Shown piece by piece: positions 55,311-64,000 of a stretch of 64,000 nucleotides of DNA (positions are counted from its first letter, which is position 1; each line of letters begins with the position of its first letter). The stretch covers positions 1 through 64,000 of the forward strand of contig NW_026516374.1 in NCBI RefSeq assembly GCF_025602895.1, given 5' to 3'. This DNA comes from Polychytrium aggregatum. Taxonomy: Eukaryota; Chytridiomycota; Chytridiomycetes; Polychytriales. Under the pieces are notes generated by a model that was not told the DNA's origin, did not search any database, and saw nothing but the letters and a program-made list of their open reading frames with translations. The translations under genes and the position numbers were made by a program.

Positions 55311-56762
55311 TTACTTTGCGGATGCTTTGAAGTAGTCGTCCAGCGTGGCCTGCACGCTCGCTTTTCCGCTCTGACTGTCGCTCTCGCGGGCGTCGTCGAC
55401 TTTGCGCCTCTTGCCTCCTGGTGCTAGCCCGCAACCCGGGTCGTCCTGGGAGTCGGCGTAAGGCGATGCTGACGTTTTCACCAGCGACATTCGGTCTCCG
55501 GTGGCAGGTTTCCGACGAGATGTGGGCCGCGCAGGCTTGTTCGTATCCTCGGGCCCCGAGATTTTGCTGTACTCGCCTCCGCAGGACATTTGGTGATCCG
55601 CCCACCATCGGTCTGCCGGCTGGGGCGGTCGGTTCATCGCTCGACGGACGATTCCAAAGTACGGTGGTTGGTTCTGGCAGGGGCCGTTGCATTTCCAAAC
55701 ATGCACACGATAGTGATCGACTTCGTCGTGAAAGCTGCGATGAATTGGGAGGTGGACAGTACCCGCGAGTCGGGTCAGAATCTGCAAAGCAGCAGCAGGC
55801 GGAGCGATATTCAACGAAGAGGCGCAACAGATACCCAGAGGCAAGAGCCACTCGTCGGTCGATACAGCGAGATTGTCGTCCTACCTGTGGTACACAGTAA
55901 TGTTGGTGAGCTGGCTGTCATTGATGCGGTTTGCCTGCTTCATGAACTGCGGTCCATGTCCATCTTTGTGAGAGCGATGACGTTTCGTTAGCAACATCGG
56001 TGTCTGGCGTGTGCATCCTAGCGACGGCTAGGGTTCGGCAATGAAAGCAACGGAGGACTCCGGCCGATCGTGAATGGCCAGGAAGTTATCCGAGTCAATA
56101 GAAGGATACCCTGCCGCTGCGTACCATGATCGTCGTTGTTCTCCGTGACAAACAGGTAGGCATGGATCATTTCGTGCAGCAGCGTGTCGATTCGGTCTGA
56201 TTTGGATCGAAACTTGAGCAGCGGTTCGCTCAACCGGATCTTACAGTATCCGCCTTTAAAGAGCCACGCACATGGCGAAGCAGTCAGCGACAATATGAGA
56301 TTATCAGGGAGGCAAAGTCATCAGGTCCGTTGCAGCGTGCGTAGCTCATCCAGACAGATTGGTCAAGAGCGCAGAGCTGACCTCGAAAGTAGGAGCACAT
56401 CCCTGCGCACAGGCTGCCAAGGAGTCGGGGCAACTGAGAAGTTAAAAGGCTCCGTAGAGATGCTCCCAGCCATGTCAAAGCCCGAGGGTGCAACATATTC
56501 GACCTACGTCATTTTGGGGCTCCAGCCAACCTCGACTGCGTCCAGTGCGTTGCCGAAACATGCCGAGTTGAAGTACAGGAACATTTCGTGCAGATCGGGG
56601 TTGGGGTCGTCGGAGAGGTGGAAGGGCGAAGCCATCTTGCCTCGAGTGATGCGCAGGTGAGGGAGATGCCACGGGGGGCTGGGGGATGGCACCGAAGAGA
56701 TCGCTTTCGTTCTTGCTCAACACCCGATGACGATGTTCGTGGATGCTGGCCAAGACATCCAT
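55311..56762 (-). CDS. SPRTN: SPRTN/Spartan DNA-dependent metalloprotease
   Basis: SprT-type protease that degrades DNA-protein crosslinks at replication forks. Exon near 56605-56510: DLHEMFLYFNSACFGNALDA with VEVGWSPKMT. Next LCAGMCSYF (56420-56390). Active-site exon near 56255-56130: GGYCKIRLSEPLLKFRSKSD, then LLHEMIHAYLFVTENNDDHG with the HExxH zinc motif. Exon near 55730-55540: FHDEVDHYRVHVWKCNGPCQ and PPYFGIVRRAMNRPPQPADR, then WWADHQMSCGGEYSKI. The C-terminus has a basic KRRKVDD, a putative nuclear signal, and ends QATLDDYFKASAK, a match to the PCNA-interacting PIP box (Q-x-x-L-x-x-aromatic-aromatic). TAA is at 55311. Start chosen at the ATG at 56762; an alternative is 56635. It is divergent from the TIR-NACHT-WD40 gene. 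Confidence 0.92.
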
Positions 56763-56782
56763 GAGAACCGGATCAACCAAAG

Positions 56783-56855
56783 CGAGAGAGCCGAGAGAGA
56801 GCCGAGAGAGAGCCGAGAAGGTGCCGAGAAGGTGCCGAGAAGGTGCCGAGAGAGA
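56783..56855. repeat. 10-12 bp minisatellite (GCCGAGAGAGA / GCCGAGAAGGT)
   Basis: Six to seven head-to-tail units in two variants, in the short intergenic space between the SPRTN start and the TIR-NACHT-WD40 start. It lies in the probable shared promoter. Confidence 0.9.
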
Positions 56856-56976
56856 GGGTGACACTGCCAAGCCACACATGGCATCGCCGCATGTCCATTC
56901 GGCCCCTCCGACAGCTTGTCCTTCATCTCACCCGTTCGACATTCGATTTGCTGCTGTCACAACAAAGGCGCTCACG

Positions 56977-59900
56977 ATGGGCGAAGGTGGGTGATGCTGT
57001 CGTTGCCGATCAGTGACTTCCTTCACCGACTAATTTGCGGTTTGCCTGGGCCGAATGACTCGAACCCTCCTTGGCCATCTGCTGCCTCTGCCTCTCTTGT
57101 TGCTCCAGTTGCTGCTGCCACCCCTGTTTCGGCCCTCACTCATACTGCCACCGAGCGAGAATACAACCGTCCTGTCCGGAACCCACGATGGAAATGCGTC
57201 AACGGCTTCCGAATCCACGACATCTTCATCAGGTTTGTTGGTGGCGATTGTTGTTGCCGATGATCCATTCACATCAGTCTCGCATCCATCTCACCGATAT
57301 TACATCCGTCCAGCTATCGTGTGGCCAGTGAGGAGGTGACTGCTGTCAAACTCCACTCGGCCCTCAGTGTTGGCCGTGTTGGTGAGCAGCACCCCTCCCA
57401 TGTCTACCTGGATGTCCGCTGTCTCGAGAGCGGACTGAGCTGGGAGGATGGTTTCATGAACGGCCTGGCCAACTCCAAGGTCATTGTGCTCCTCCTTTCC
57501 GAGGCTGGACTCGAGAGAACCAAGACTGCTGGCACCCTTCCAGACAACCAGTTCCTCGAGGTGAGTGCCGTCGATCGAGACCAACATCACCATCACCATC
57601 CACTCGCCATCTACTCACCGACGATCCTGTCACAGATCGAGCTGGCTCTGAAGCAGATGAAGGAGACCCAGAACACCCGCTCGCCCGTCCAGATCCTGCC
57701 GATCCTCATCAAGTCCAAGGAGATTATCAACGGCACCAAGTACATCAAGGACTGGTTCCCCAACACGAACGACTTTCCCAATGCCATCCACTGCCACAGA
57801 GCCAGTCCCTCCAAACTCGGCCAGATCAGCCCTCCCCTCACCGTGCGCCAGACTCTCGAGGAGTTGCTCAAGTTGCAGGCGCTGATTGCTGCCGACGACT
57901 ATGCCGTCACCAAGTGAGTGTGTCTGTGGAACTTGCTGATGGCATCCGTCTCATCCATCAGTTCATTGATGCAGACCATCCAGATGCTGACTCACACATC
58001 CACAGACTCGTCCCCGAGATCCGCGAGACCTGGAAGAAGACCAGCCTCGTTGCCACCGTGCCAACTTATCTCCCGACTGGATCGACTGTCCTCACTGCCA
58101 ACGAGAACCACGCCCTGCGACTCCTCCTCAGTCCCATCGACTCGGCCCTGGACAGACGAGCACTCGAGAAGCTGTTTGTCGAGGGCACCCGCCAATGGCT
58201 GTTCGACCAAACCACCGACTGGGTCAACCAGGACACCACCGACACTGTCCTGTGGGTCAATGCCGTTGCTGGAGTGGGCAAGTCTGTCGCTGCCGCCCAG
58301 ATCGCCAACATCCTCCAGGCAAACGCACAGTTGGTGGCAGCGCTGTTCCTCAAGTACAACGACACCCGCAAGAACAACCCTCGATCGGTGCTGAATACTA
58401 TCGCATACGGTCTGTGCAAGTGGTACTCGCCGATCGGCCTCAAGCTGCTCGATGCTGGCCACACCAAGGACAGTCTCGACAAGATGAACATCAACGATCT
58501 GTTCAAGGCTGTGATAGAGAGACCATTAGGGGCTCTGGGTGGCTACAAACCACAGGAAGCGATTGTGATCATGGTGGATGGACTGGACGAGTGTCATCCC
58601 CGTGACGAGATCCTCGGGTTCCTGGCCAGTGGACTGCAGCGACTGCACACGAAGCATCCGTGGCTCAAGTTGCTGCTGACATCCCGACCCGAGGACGACA
58701 TCAAGGCAGCATTTGATGGAGTCCCAACCAAGACGATCGAGCCGTCGAGCGAGGAGAACGTCCGTGACCTCGAGGTGTTCATCCGCCACCGACTGCGAGT
58801 GTATGACACTCTCAGTGACTCGGACCGCACCGAGGCAGTCGCCATCCTGCTGGACCAGTCCAAGACATTCGTGTGGATCAACCTGATCCTCAACACCGTC
58901 GACGCAGCATCCAAGGACGGCCCAGTGACACTCGCCACGATCAAGGACATCAACGACAGCGCCGCCGATGTCGGTCAGCTGTACCACAAGACATTCGCCA
59001 AGATTCACTCGCAGTCAAGCCACCCGGCCGAGTCGGTCACGGTGGCGTCGGCGATCGCCACGGCCCAGTCGATCCTGACCCCGCAGATCATCGCCGATGT
59101 GTTTGGACTCGAGATCGGCGTCGTTTGCGAGTGTCTCAAGAGCCTCAGTCTGGTCCTCGATCCTGGCGCCAATGGACTGGGTCCCCGAGGCAGCCAGTCC
59201 ACCAACACCGAAGTCAAGTTCAACCACAAGTCGGTGGCGGACTATCTCCTCGGCGATGCATCGGCTGGCTATCCGTGGCATGTGTCGGACTCGTTCCACA
59301 CGGTGTTTGCCAAGGGATGTCTCGGTGTGATCCTCTCGCACGACCCAGTGATCAACATCTGCGACATCTACGACTTTCACGACAAGATCGCTGACCTAGA
59401 GGACAGGGTCGCAGCCAAGATCACACCGTCGCTGCGATACAGCGTCGCCCACTGGATCACACACTTTGTGTGGTGTGTGGAAGGAGTGGCCGAGTCGAGT
59501 CCGGTGTGGCAGTCGTCCGAGATGGTCGATGTGGCAGCGGTGCTCACTCGGTTCGTCAAGACGCATGTGTTCTTCTGGCTCGAGTGTGGGTCGCTCACAC
59601 ATGTGGTCAAGCCGATCATCGAGCAACTGGCTGTGCTGCGAGGAGTGATCACCAAGGCACCCAGCACCATCGTCGACGACACCACGAAGGAACTGGTCAA
59701 GGACACGTATCGATTCATCCGCGAGTTTGCCGACCCGATCATTGCGAGTGCACCACAGGTGTACAACTCGGGGTATGCATTCACACCAAAGGAGACGGCG
59801 ATCTACAAGACATATGCCACCCAGCTCGAGGACAAGATCTCGTTCCTGGTCACGGCTGGTCCAGCACCCACCTGGGATCCGTGTGAGATGACATTGACTG

Positions 59901-61844
59901 GTCACTCGAGCCAAGTGAATTCTGTGGCAATCTCGCCCGATGGCAAGTGGATTGCCTCTGCCTCAGACGATGAAACTGTCAAGGTGCGTAGTGTTACCAC
60001 GGGTCAAGTCAGTCGTAGCCTTGAAGGGCACATCAAGCCCGTAACCTCGGTGGCGATCTCACCCGACGGCAAGTGGATCGTCTCTGGCGCGGCTGACAAG
60101 ACCATCAAGGTGTGGGATATTATCACTGGCCAGCTGAATCGCACTCTCGAGGGACATGTAAGGAATGTGAACACAGTGGCGATCTCACCTGATGGGAAGT
60201 CAATTGTCTCGGGCTCGGATGACAAGACCATCAAGGCGTGGAGTGTCGCGACAAACCAGGTGGAGTACACCCTTGTGGGACACACAGGAGGCGTGACCTC
60301 GGTCTCGATCTCACCCGACGGCAAGTGGATTGTCTCTGGTTCTAAGGACAGGACCATCAAGGTGTGGGACGCCACGACAGGCCAATTGAAGCGCACATTG
60401 GATCAGCATACCGACTGGGTGCTCTCGGTGGCCTTCTCTTCCGATGGAAGGCGTATCGTATCCGGCTCTCTTGACAACGCCATCATGGTCTGGGATGCCG
60501 TCACTGGCCAGGTCAAGCACACTCTCAAAGGGCACACAGAAGGTGTGAGCTCTGTAGACATTTTGCCCGATGGCGGGTCGATCATCTCTGGCTCTGGTGA
60601 CGGCACAATCAAGATCTGGGACTCCACCACAGGCGAGGTGACGCGCACTCTCAAGGGACACGCAGGCACTGTGAACTCCGTGGCGATATCGGCCGATGGC
60701 AAATGGCTTGTTTCTGGCGCGTGTGACGAGACTGTCAAGGTGTGGGATGTTGCCATGGATCAGGCAAAGTGCACTCGCGAAGGACATGCCCACTTGGTCC
60801 TCTCCGTGGCCATCTCACTCGATGGAAAGCTGATCGTCTCCGGCTCCCGGGACAAGACCATCAAGGTGTGGGATGCCATCGCGGGCCAGTTGAAGCACAC
60901 ACTTGAAGGGCACGCTAACTTGGTGCTCTCGGTGACAATCTCATCGGACAGCAAATCGATCGTCTCTGGCTCAAGTGACGAGACCGTCAAGGTGTGGGAT
61001 GCCACCACGGGTCGATGGAAGCGCACTCTCAAAGGACATGCCGGCGCTGTGTTTTCGGTTGCCATCTCGCCCGATGGCAAGTGGATTGTTTCTGGTTCCC
61101 GGGACACAACCATCAAGGTGTGGAACTTGGGCACAGGCCAAGTAAAGCACACACTTGAAGGACATAGTTGGGATGTGAACTCCGTGGCAATCTCACCCGA
61201 TGGCCAATCGATTGTGTCTGGTTCGGGTGATTGCACCGTCAAGGTGTGGGACATCAACACCGGTCGGCTGAAGCACATCCTTGAAGGACACTCAGGATAT
61301 GTCAGCTCTGTAGCGATCTCGCCGGATGGCTTGCTCATCAAGTCTTGGTCCAATTGTGAAGTCATCGGCTGGGTCCGTCGGGGCAACACGTTCGTCCGCT
61401 CCGATGACGATCTTGCCAGGTTCGCCGTCGCCGCTTCGCCACCTGTCTCGCCCCAATGGGTAAAGAGTGGGGACCTGCAATCCGAGTGGATCTGCCACGG
61501 CAAACACAGTGTCAAAATCCCGCACGCTTCCCTCGGTGACTGGTGGAGCCGGTTCTCAACTTCTCCCGACGGGATTGCATTTTGGACCATGCCTCCATAC
61601 CGTCCCGTCGCCATCCTGGTAAGTTCAAGTCAGACGTCACATCGCTCCTCGACTGCAGCTGACATCTCGTTTCCCATAGCCAATCTACCTCGGCACCCCA
61701 CGGATCCAAGTAGAAGTTGCCTCCTACCTCAGAAACTCTCCTGATCCCGAACGACGGTCTCGTGCGGAAATCATTCTATCAAGTCCGGTAGTGACTGCCT
61801 TCCTTGAGAAGGGGCGAAAGACTAGAAGCCAAAAATACCCCTGA
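56977..61844 (+). CDS. TIR-NACHT-WD40 NLR-like (STAND) receptor
   Basis: Model of six exons: 56977-56986, 57109-57232, 57314-57560, 57636-57913, 58006-61618, 61680-61844. They sum to 4437 nt, 1478 codons plus stop, with every junction in phase. TIR domain, residues about 38-190: DIFISYRVASEE, VYLDVRCLESGLSWEDGF, KVIVLLLSEAGLE. FLEIELALKQ forms across the third intron; its Glu 127 aligns with the NADase glutamate of SARM1-type TIRs. NACHT: P-loop NAVAGVGKSVAA (about residue 304), Walker B IVIMVDGLDECHP (about 405), LLLTSRPEDD. Twelve WD40 repeats of about 42 residues lie between about 847 and 1335, highly alike (AISPDGKWIVSGSRDKTIKV). The C-terminal exon adds IYLGTPRIQVEVASYLRNSP. By analogy with fungal and animal STAND proteins it should sense a ligand with the WD40s, oligomerise through NACHT and fire the TIR, in self/non-self or cell-death signalling (inferred). 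The tiny first exon is the least certain part. Confidence 0.9.
59887..61375 (+). repeat. Array of twelve 126-bp WD40-coding repeats
   Basis: Each unit is 42 codons with near-identical blocks (GTCTCTGGTTC/CCGG, ACCATCAAGGTGTGGGA, GTGGCGATCTCACCCGA). Ten of the twelve end in [IV][KM][VAI]W. DNA-level likeness between units is high enough for slippage or gene conversion, as in the fungal HET-D/HET-E family. Confidence 0.9.
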
Positions 61845-62093
61845 TGCCAAGCTCAAAGACTCGCTCCAGTGCCTCCGCAGGCAGAGTGCTTGAGCCATCC
61901 GGATGCAGTGCCGCCAAATGAGATCGATGCATTGCAATAGATTGACTGAATCATGAAGCCAGCTCGTTCCGCGACGGGCTGCGGCAATGCGGATGAGTGA
62001 GTCTCGCGCGTGGGGCTCACGCAACTCGACGGGGTTGGCTCTGTCGGGGAGAGTGCGATGTGATGAAAGCGATTTAGTGAATGTGGCGTACAT
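61779..62093 (-). other. Open frame overlapping the NLR 3' end in antisense; possible last exon of the gene to its right
   Basis: This minus-strand frame looks protein-like (LRRHWSESLSLASGV; TSWLHDSVNLLQCIDLIWRH) and is preceded at 62094 by a good acceptor (CGACCAG). The neighbouring gene has a GTAATA donor at its stop (62174), but joining the two gives the wrong frame by one base. It overlaps the last exon of the TIR-NACHT-WD40 gene. I leave it unresolved. Confidence 0.3.
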
Positions 62094-62170
62094 CTGGTCG
62101 CAGTAAGTGTTGGGCCAGCCTTATCCTCTCATCGCCGAGGGGCGTCAGCGATGGGAGGGTGTCGCATTTA

Positions 62171-64000
62171 TTACCGAGCTTTCTCATGCCAGATTTCCAT
62201 CAACTCCCGCCTCCCACCCATTCCCAACTGCTCGTACATCCATTTCATGGCTTGGATGTCCTCCAGTCCCGGCTCAAACCCTTCCACTTGCATCTCAGTG
62301 AAGATCCATTCGCACGCCTGACATAGCAAGTCGCGGATGTGTGGGTCCCGATGATGCTCCGGCCCAGACTGAGGAGCCAGTTGACTGTGTTCGGTCTTGG
62401 TTTCGGAGTCGATGAATCTTGCATACAGGCTAAGTGCCCCGCCGTAGAGCTCGACACTTGGGGCTTGCTGGGCAAGCTCGCTCGTGTCCCTCAGGAACTG
62501 CTTGAATATTCTCTTGACGCTGTCGAGCTCAAACGGCCGCAGCCTATTTTGGTATGCTAGATAGGGCGACTGGAACTGGGACGGCGGCAGAAGCCGCTGT
62601 CTCATGAGAATCGCATGCGGCTGGTGGGGGTGGTAGAATCGTGTCTGCAGTCGCTTGTCGTAGAGCGACAGCTTTCCAGACGACCGAGTACTTTGGAGCG
62701 AGAGTTCGTGATAGACATGGTAGATGTTCATGTAGTCTTGTCGGGTCCATCGCTGTCCCTTCAGATGGGCGCAATCGATCTCGAGAACGTCTCGGATCTT
62801 CACCCGGTTCAGCGATTCTTTATCACCGTTGCAACTGTCGCTGGGAAGCAGTCGCAGAATGCTCAGTGCGGCGTCGAGGCTCAGATCGCTGCAGAATAGC
62901 TGGAGTAACTTCGAGAGCACTGACTTTGGCACCCTGATCTCGAGCGGCTCTGTGCTGGCTGACCGAAGCAACGCCTGGATATCCTCGATGCGCCGGTCGC
63001 GGCCCAACTCGACAACCATGTGCTCCAGCATCGTCTGTAGCGCTTCGTCGTGGCGGTGGATTTGTATCCGAAGATCGTCGAGATTGTGGCAAGAGACTAC
63101 GGCCGAGAGCCGGCTACTGGCCCCATTGTGTGACTTTGGGAGTTCTGTGGGTGTGACTGCTGTCGACTGGCTTTCGTGTGTCTTGAGTTGGCTTCGGAGC
63201 GAGGTCATGGCGGCGTGGGTGCTGAAGAGAATGTCTTCTGCACGGGCGAAATCGCCCATCGCTGTGTAGAGGCGTAGCATATCGGTGCGCTGCGAGAGGC
63301 TGAGCTCGGTGATTGCTTGTGAGTGCGCATCATTTGGCGGGCTCCTGGGCCGCTTCCGTCGTCGAGCGCCTCCTCTTAGGCCTTGGTTGGTGGGCGATGA
63401 GGGTCCGGCAGCTATTTTTGCTTCGAGCACACCGAGTAGTTCGCCAGCCACCTTGGCTGAGCTACTCAGAATCGAGGCGGCTGCCCACAGAATCAAGTAT
63501 CCTGGGTCCAGCTGCGTCGAAGGAGGCTCTCGGCGCCTGGCACTCGGCGTCGCTGCAATAGTTCGGAGAATTTGCAGGGCCGAGGCTCTCTGGCCGTTTT
63601 GCAGAAAGATCCGCGTCAGTGTCTTGAGAAAGAACGGCGTCAAGTGCGCCTTTCTGCTCCTTAGGAACTTGAGAATGTCGACGGCGATGAGGAGGGCTTT
63701 CGAGTGGTTGGTTCTTGTGAGGTTGTGCAAGTACATTGCCAAAACATCTGCGGGTATCCCCGCGGTGCCCGGGGTTTCCTTGGAGAGCAGGGCAAGCGTA
63801 ATGTCGCTGGAAGGCAGTGTCTGAGTGTCCCAGTGATGTTTCAGAACCTCCCAGCGAGCCTGGCTGGCTTCTCGCGGGCTGGTCGATGCACGCTCTTCAA
63901 TCTGGTTGTAGATTGAATTAGCTTCGTGGGATCGTCCGCGCTCCAGTGACGCAACCATTTGCCACTTGAGACAGCCCGTCGGAATGGACAGGCCTGTGGA
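62171..64000 (-). CDS. TPR/PPR-like helical-repeat protein, 5' end outside the window
   Basis: The open frame runs from the right edge (first ATG inside the window at 63958, but the frame stays open to 64000) to a stop at 62171. It is uninterrupted for about 610 codons. It consists of helical hairpins (RGRSHEANSIYNQIEERAST; NHSKALLIAVDILKFLRSRK; LTRIFLQNGQRASALQILRT; RLYTAMGDFARAEDILFSTH), with a basic stretch (GARRRKRPRSPP) and tryptophans in the C-terminal part (DIQAMKWMYEQLGMGG). The pattern fits pentatricopeptide or TPR proteins, often mitochondrial RNA factors. No specific member is recognised. A stop directly follows a possible donor, so a further 3' exon may exist. Confidence 0.7.
   Translation of the reverse strand, partial: STGLSIPTGCLKWQMVASLERGRSHEANSIYNQIEERASTSPREASQARWEVLKHHWDTQTLPSSDITLALLSKETPGTAGIPADVLAMYLHNLTRTNHSKALLIAVDILKFLRSRKAHLTPFFLKTLTRIFLQNGQRASALQILRTIAATPSARRREPPSTQLDPGYLILWAAASILSSSAKVAGELLGVLEAKIAAGPSSPTNQGLRGGARRRKRPRSPPNDAHSQAITELSLSQRTDMLRLYTAMGDFARAEDILFSTHAAMTSLRSQLKTHESQSTAVTPTELPKSHNGASSRLSAVVSCHNLDDLRIQIHRHDEALQTMLEHMVVELGRDRRIEDIQALLRSASTEPLEIRVPKSVLSKLLQLFCSDLSLDAALSILRLLPSDSCNGDKESLNRVKIRDVLEIDCAHLKGQRWTRQDYMNIYHVYHELSLQSTRSSGKLSLYDKRLQTRFYHPHQPHAILMRQRLLPPSQFQSPYLAYQNRLRPFELDSVKRIFKQFLRDTSELAQQAPSVELYGGALSLYARFIDSETKTEHSQLAPQSGPEHHRDPHIRDLLCQACEWIFTEMQVEGFEPGLEDIQAMKWMYEQLGMGGRRELMEIWHEKAR

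Noticed and set aside
57914-58005. Starting the NLR gene at 57914 as an independent NACHT-WD40 protein
   Set aside because: The 57914-58005 stretch is an intron (GTGAGT...CACAG) and removing it joins the upstream TIR exons in phase.
60760-61614. 284-codon minus-strand frame opposite the WD40 repeats
   Set aside because: Periodic antisense shadow of the 126-bp repeats.

Overview
The window is nuclear DNA from a fungus with intron-rich genes, most likely an early-diverging zoosporic lineage such as Chytridiomycota. That placement is inferred. It rests on GT-AG introns of roughly 60-400 bp, compact GC-rich genes on both strands, degraded Fanzor (eukaryotic TnpB-like) elements, and genes that Dikarya have mostly lost (a Tonsoku/TONSL-like TPR protein, a PDE9-type phosphodiesterase). 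Exon joins were read by eye, so spans are reliable where a family match anchors them, while internal splice sites are exact only where stated.

Layout, left to right. A Tonsoku-like TPR/ubiquitin-like gene runs on the minus strand (to about 6.5 kb), followed by an unrecognised minus-strand gene (6.7-8.3 kb). Next come a PDE9 orthologue (+, 9.2-11.9 kb) and an ankyrin/CCCH zinc-finger gene (-, 13.2-14.8 kb). A repeat-rich gene-free stretch (14.9-17.5 kb) leads to an F-box/ankyrin/membrane gene (+, 17.5-19.7 kb). A dead Fanzor (-, 20.4-21.3 kb) lies beside a large coiled-coil orphan (+, 21.7-25.2 kb). Then come a tRNA-like locus, a second Fanzor remnant with a helix-turn-helix start (25.5-26.0 kb), and a small PPxY membrane protein (+, 26.6-27.1 kb).

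From 27.6 to 39 kb four minus-strand genes follow one another: XPC/Rad4, V-ATPase subunit C, a Tho1/MOS11-like RFG-repeat protein and an LAT-type amino acid permease. The plus strand then carries the FIG4 phosphoinositide phosphatase, eIF2-beta and an alpha/beta hydrolase (39.5-49.7 kb). A PDRG1-like prefoldin protein (-) and the splicing factor SF3B6 (+) are divergent near 51.2 kb. A third, heavily deleted Fanzor relic lies at 52.6 kb. It is followed by the mitochondrial glycine carrier Hem25/SLC25A38 (-), the DNA-protein-crosslink protease SPRTN (-), a TIR-NACHT-WD40 NLR-like receptor (+, 57.0-61.8 kb) and a partial TPR/PPR-like gene (-) at the right edge.

The most notable item is the TIR-NACHT-WD40 gene. 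Its six-exon model keeps one frame throughout (1478 codons plus stop), and the TIR domain retains the glutamate that aligns with the catalytic residue of NAD-cleaving TIRs. The second theme is a family of three decayed Fanzor copies whose deletion junctions can be read directly. Three genome-maintenance genes (Tonsoku-like, XPC, SPRTN) also fall within the window, with no sign of co-regulation. Most of the rest is conserved housekeeping.
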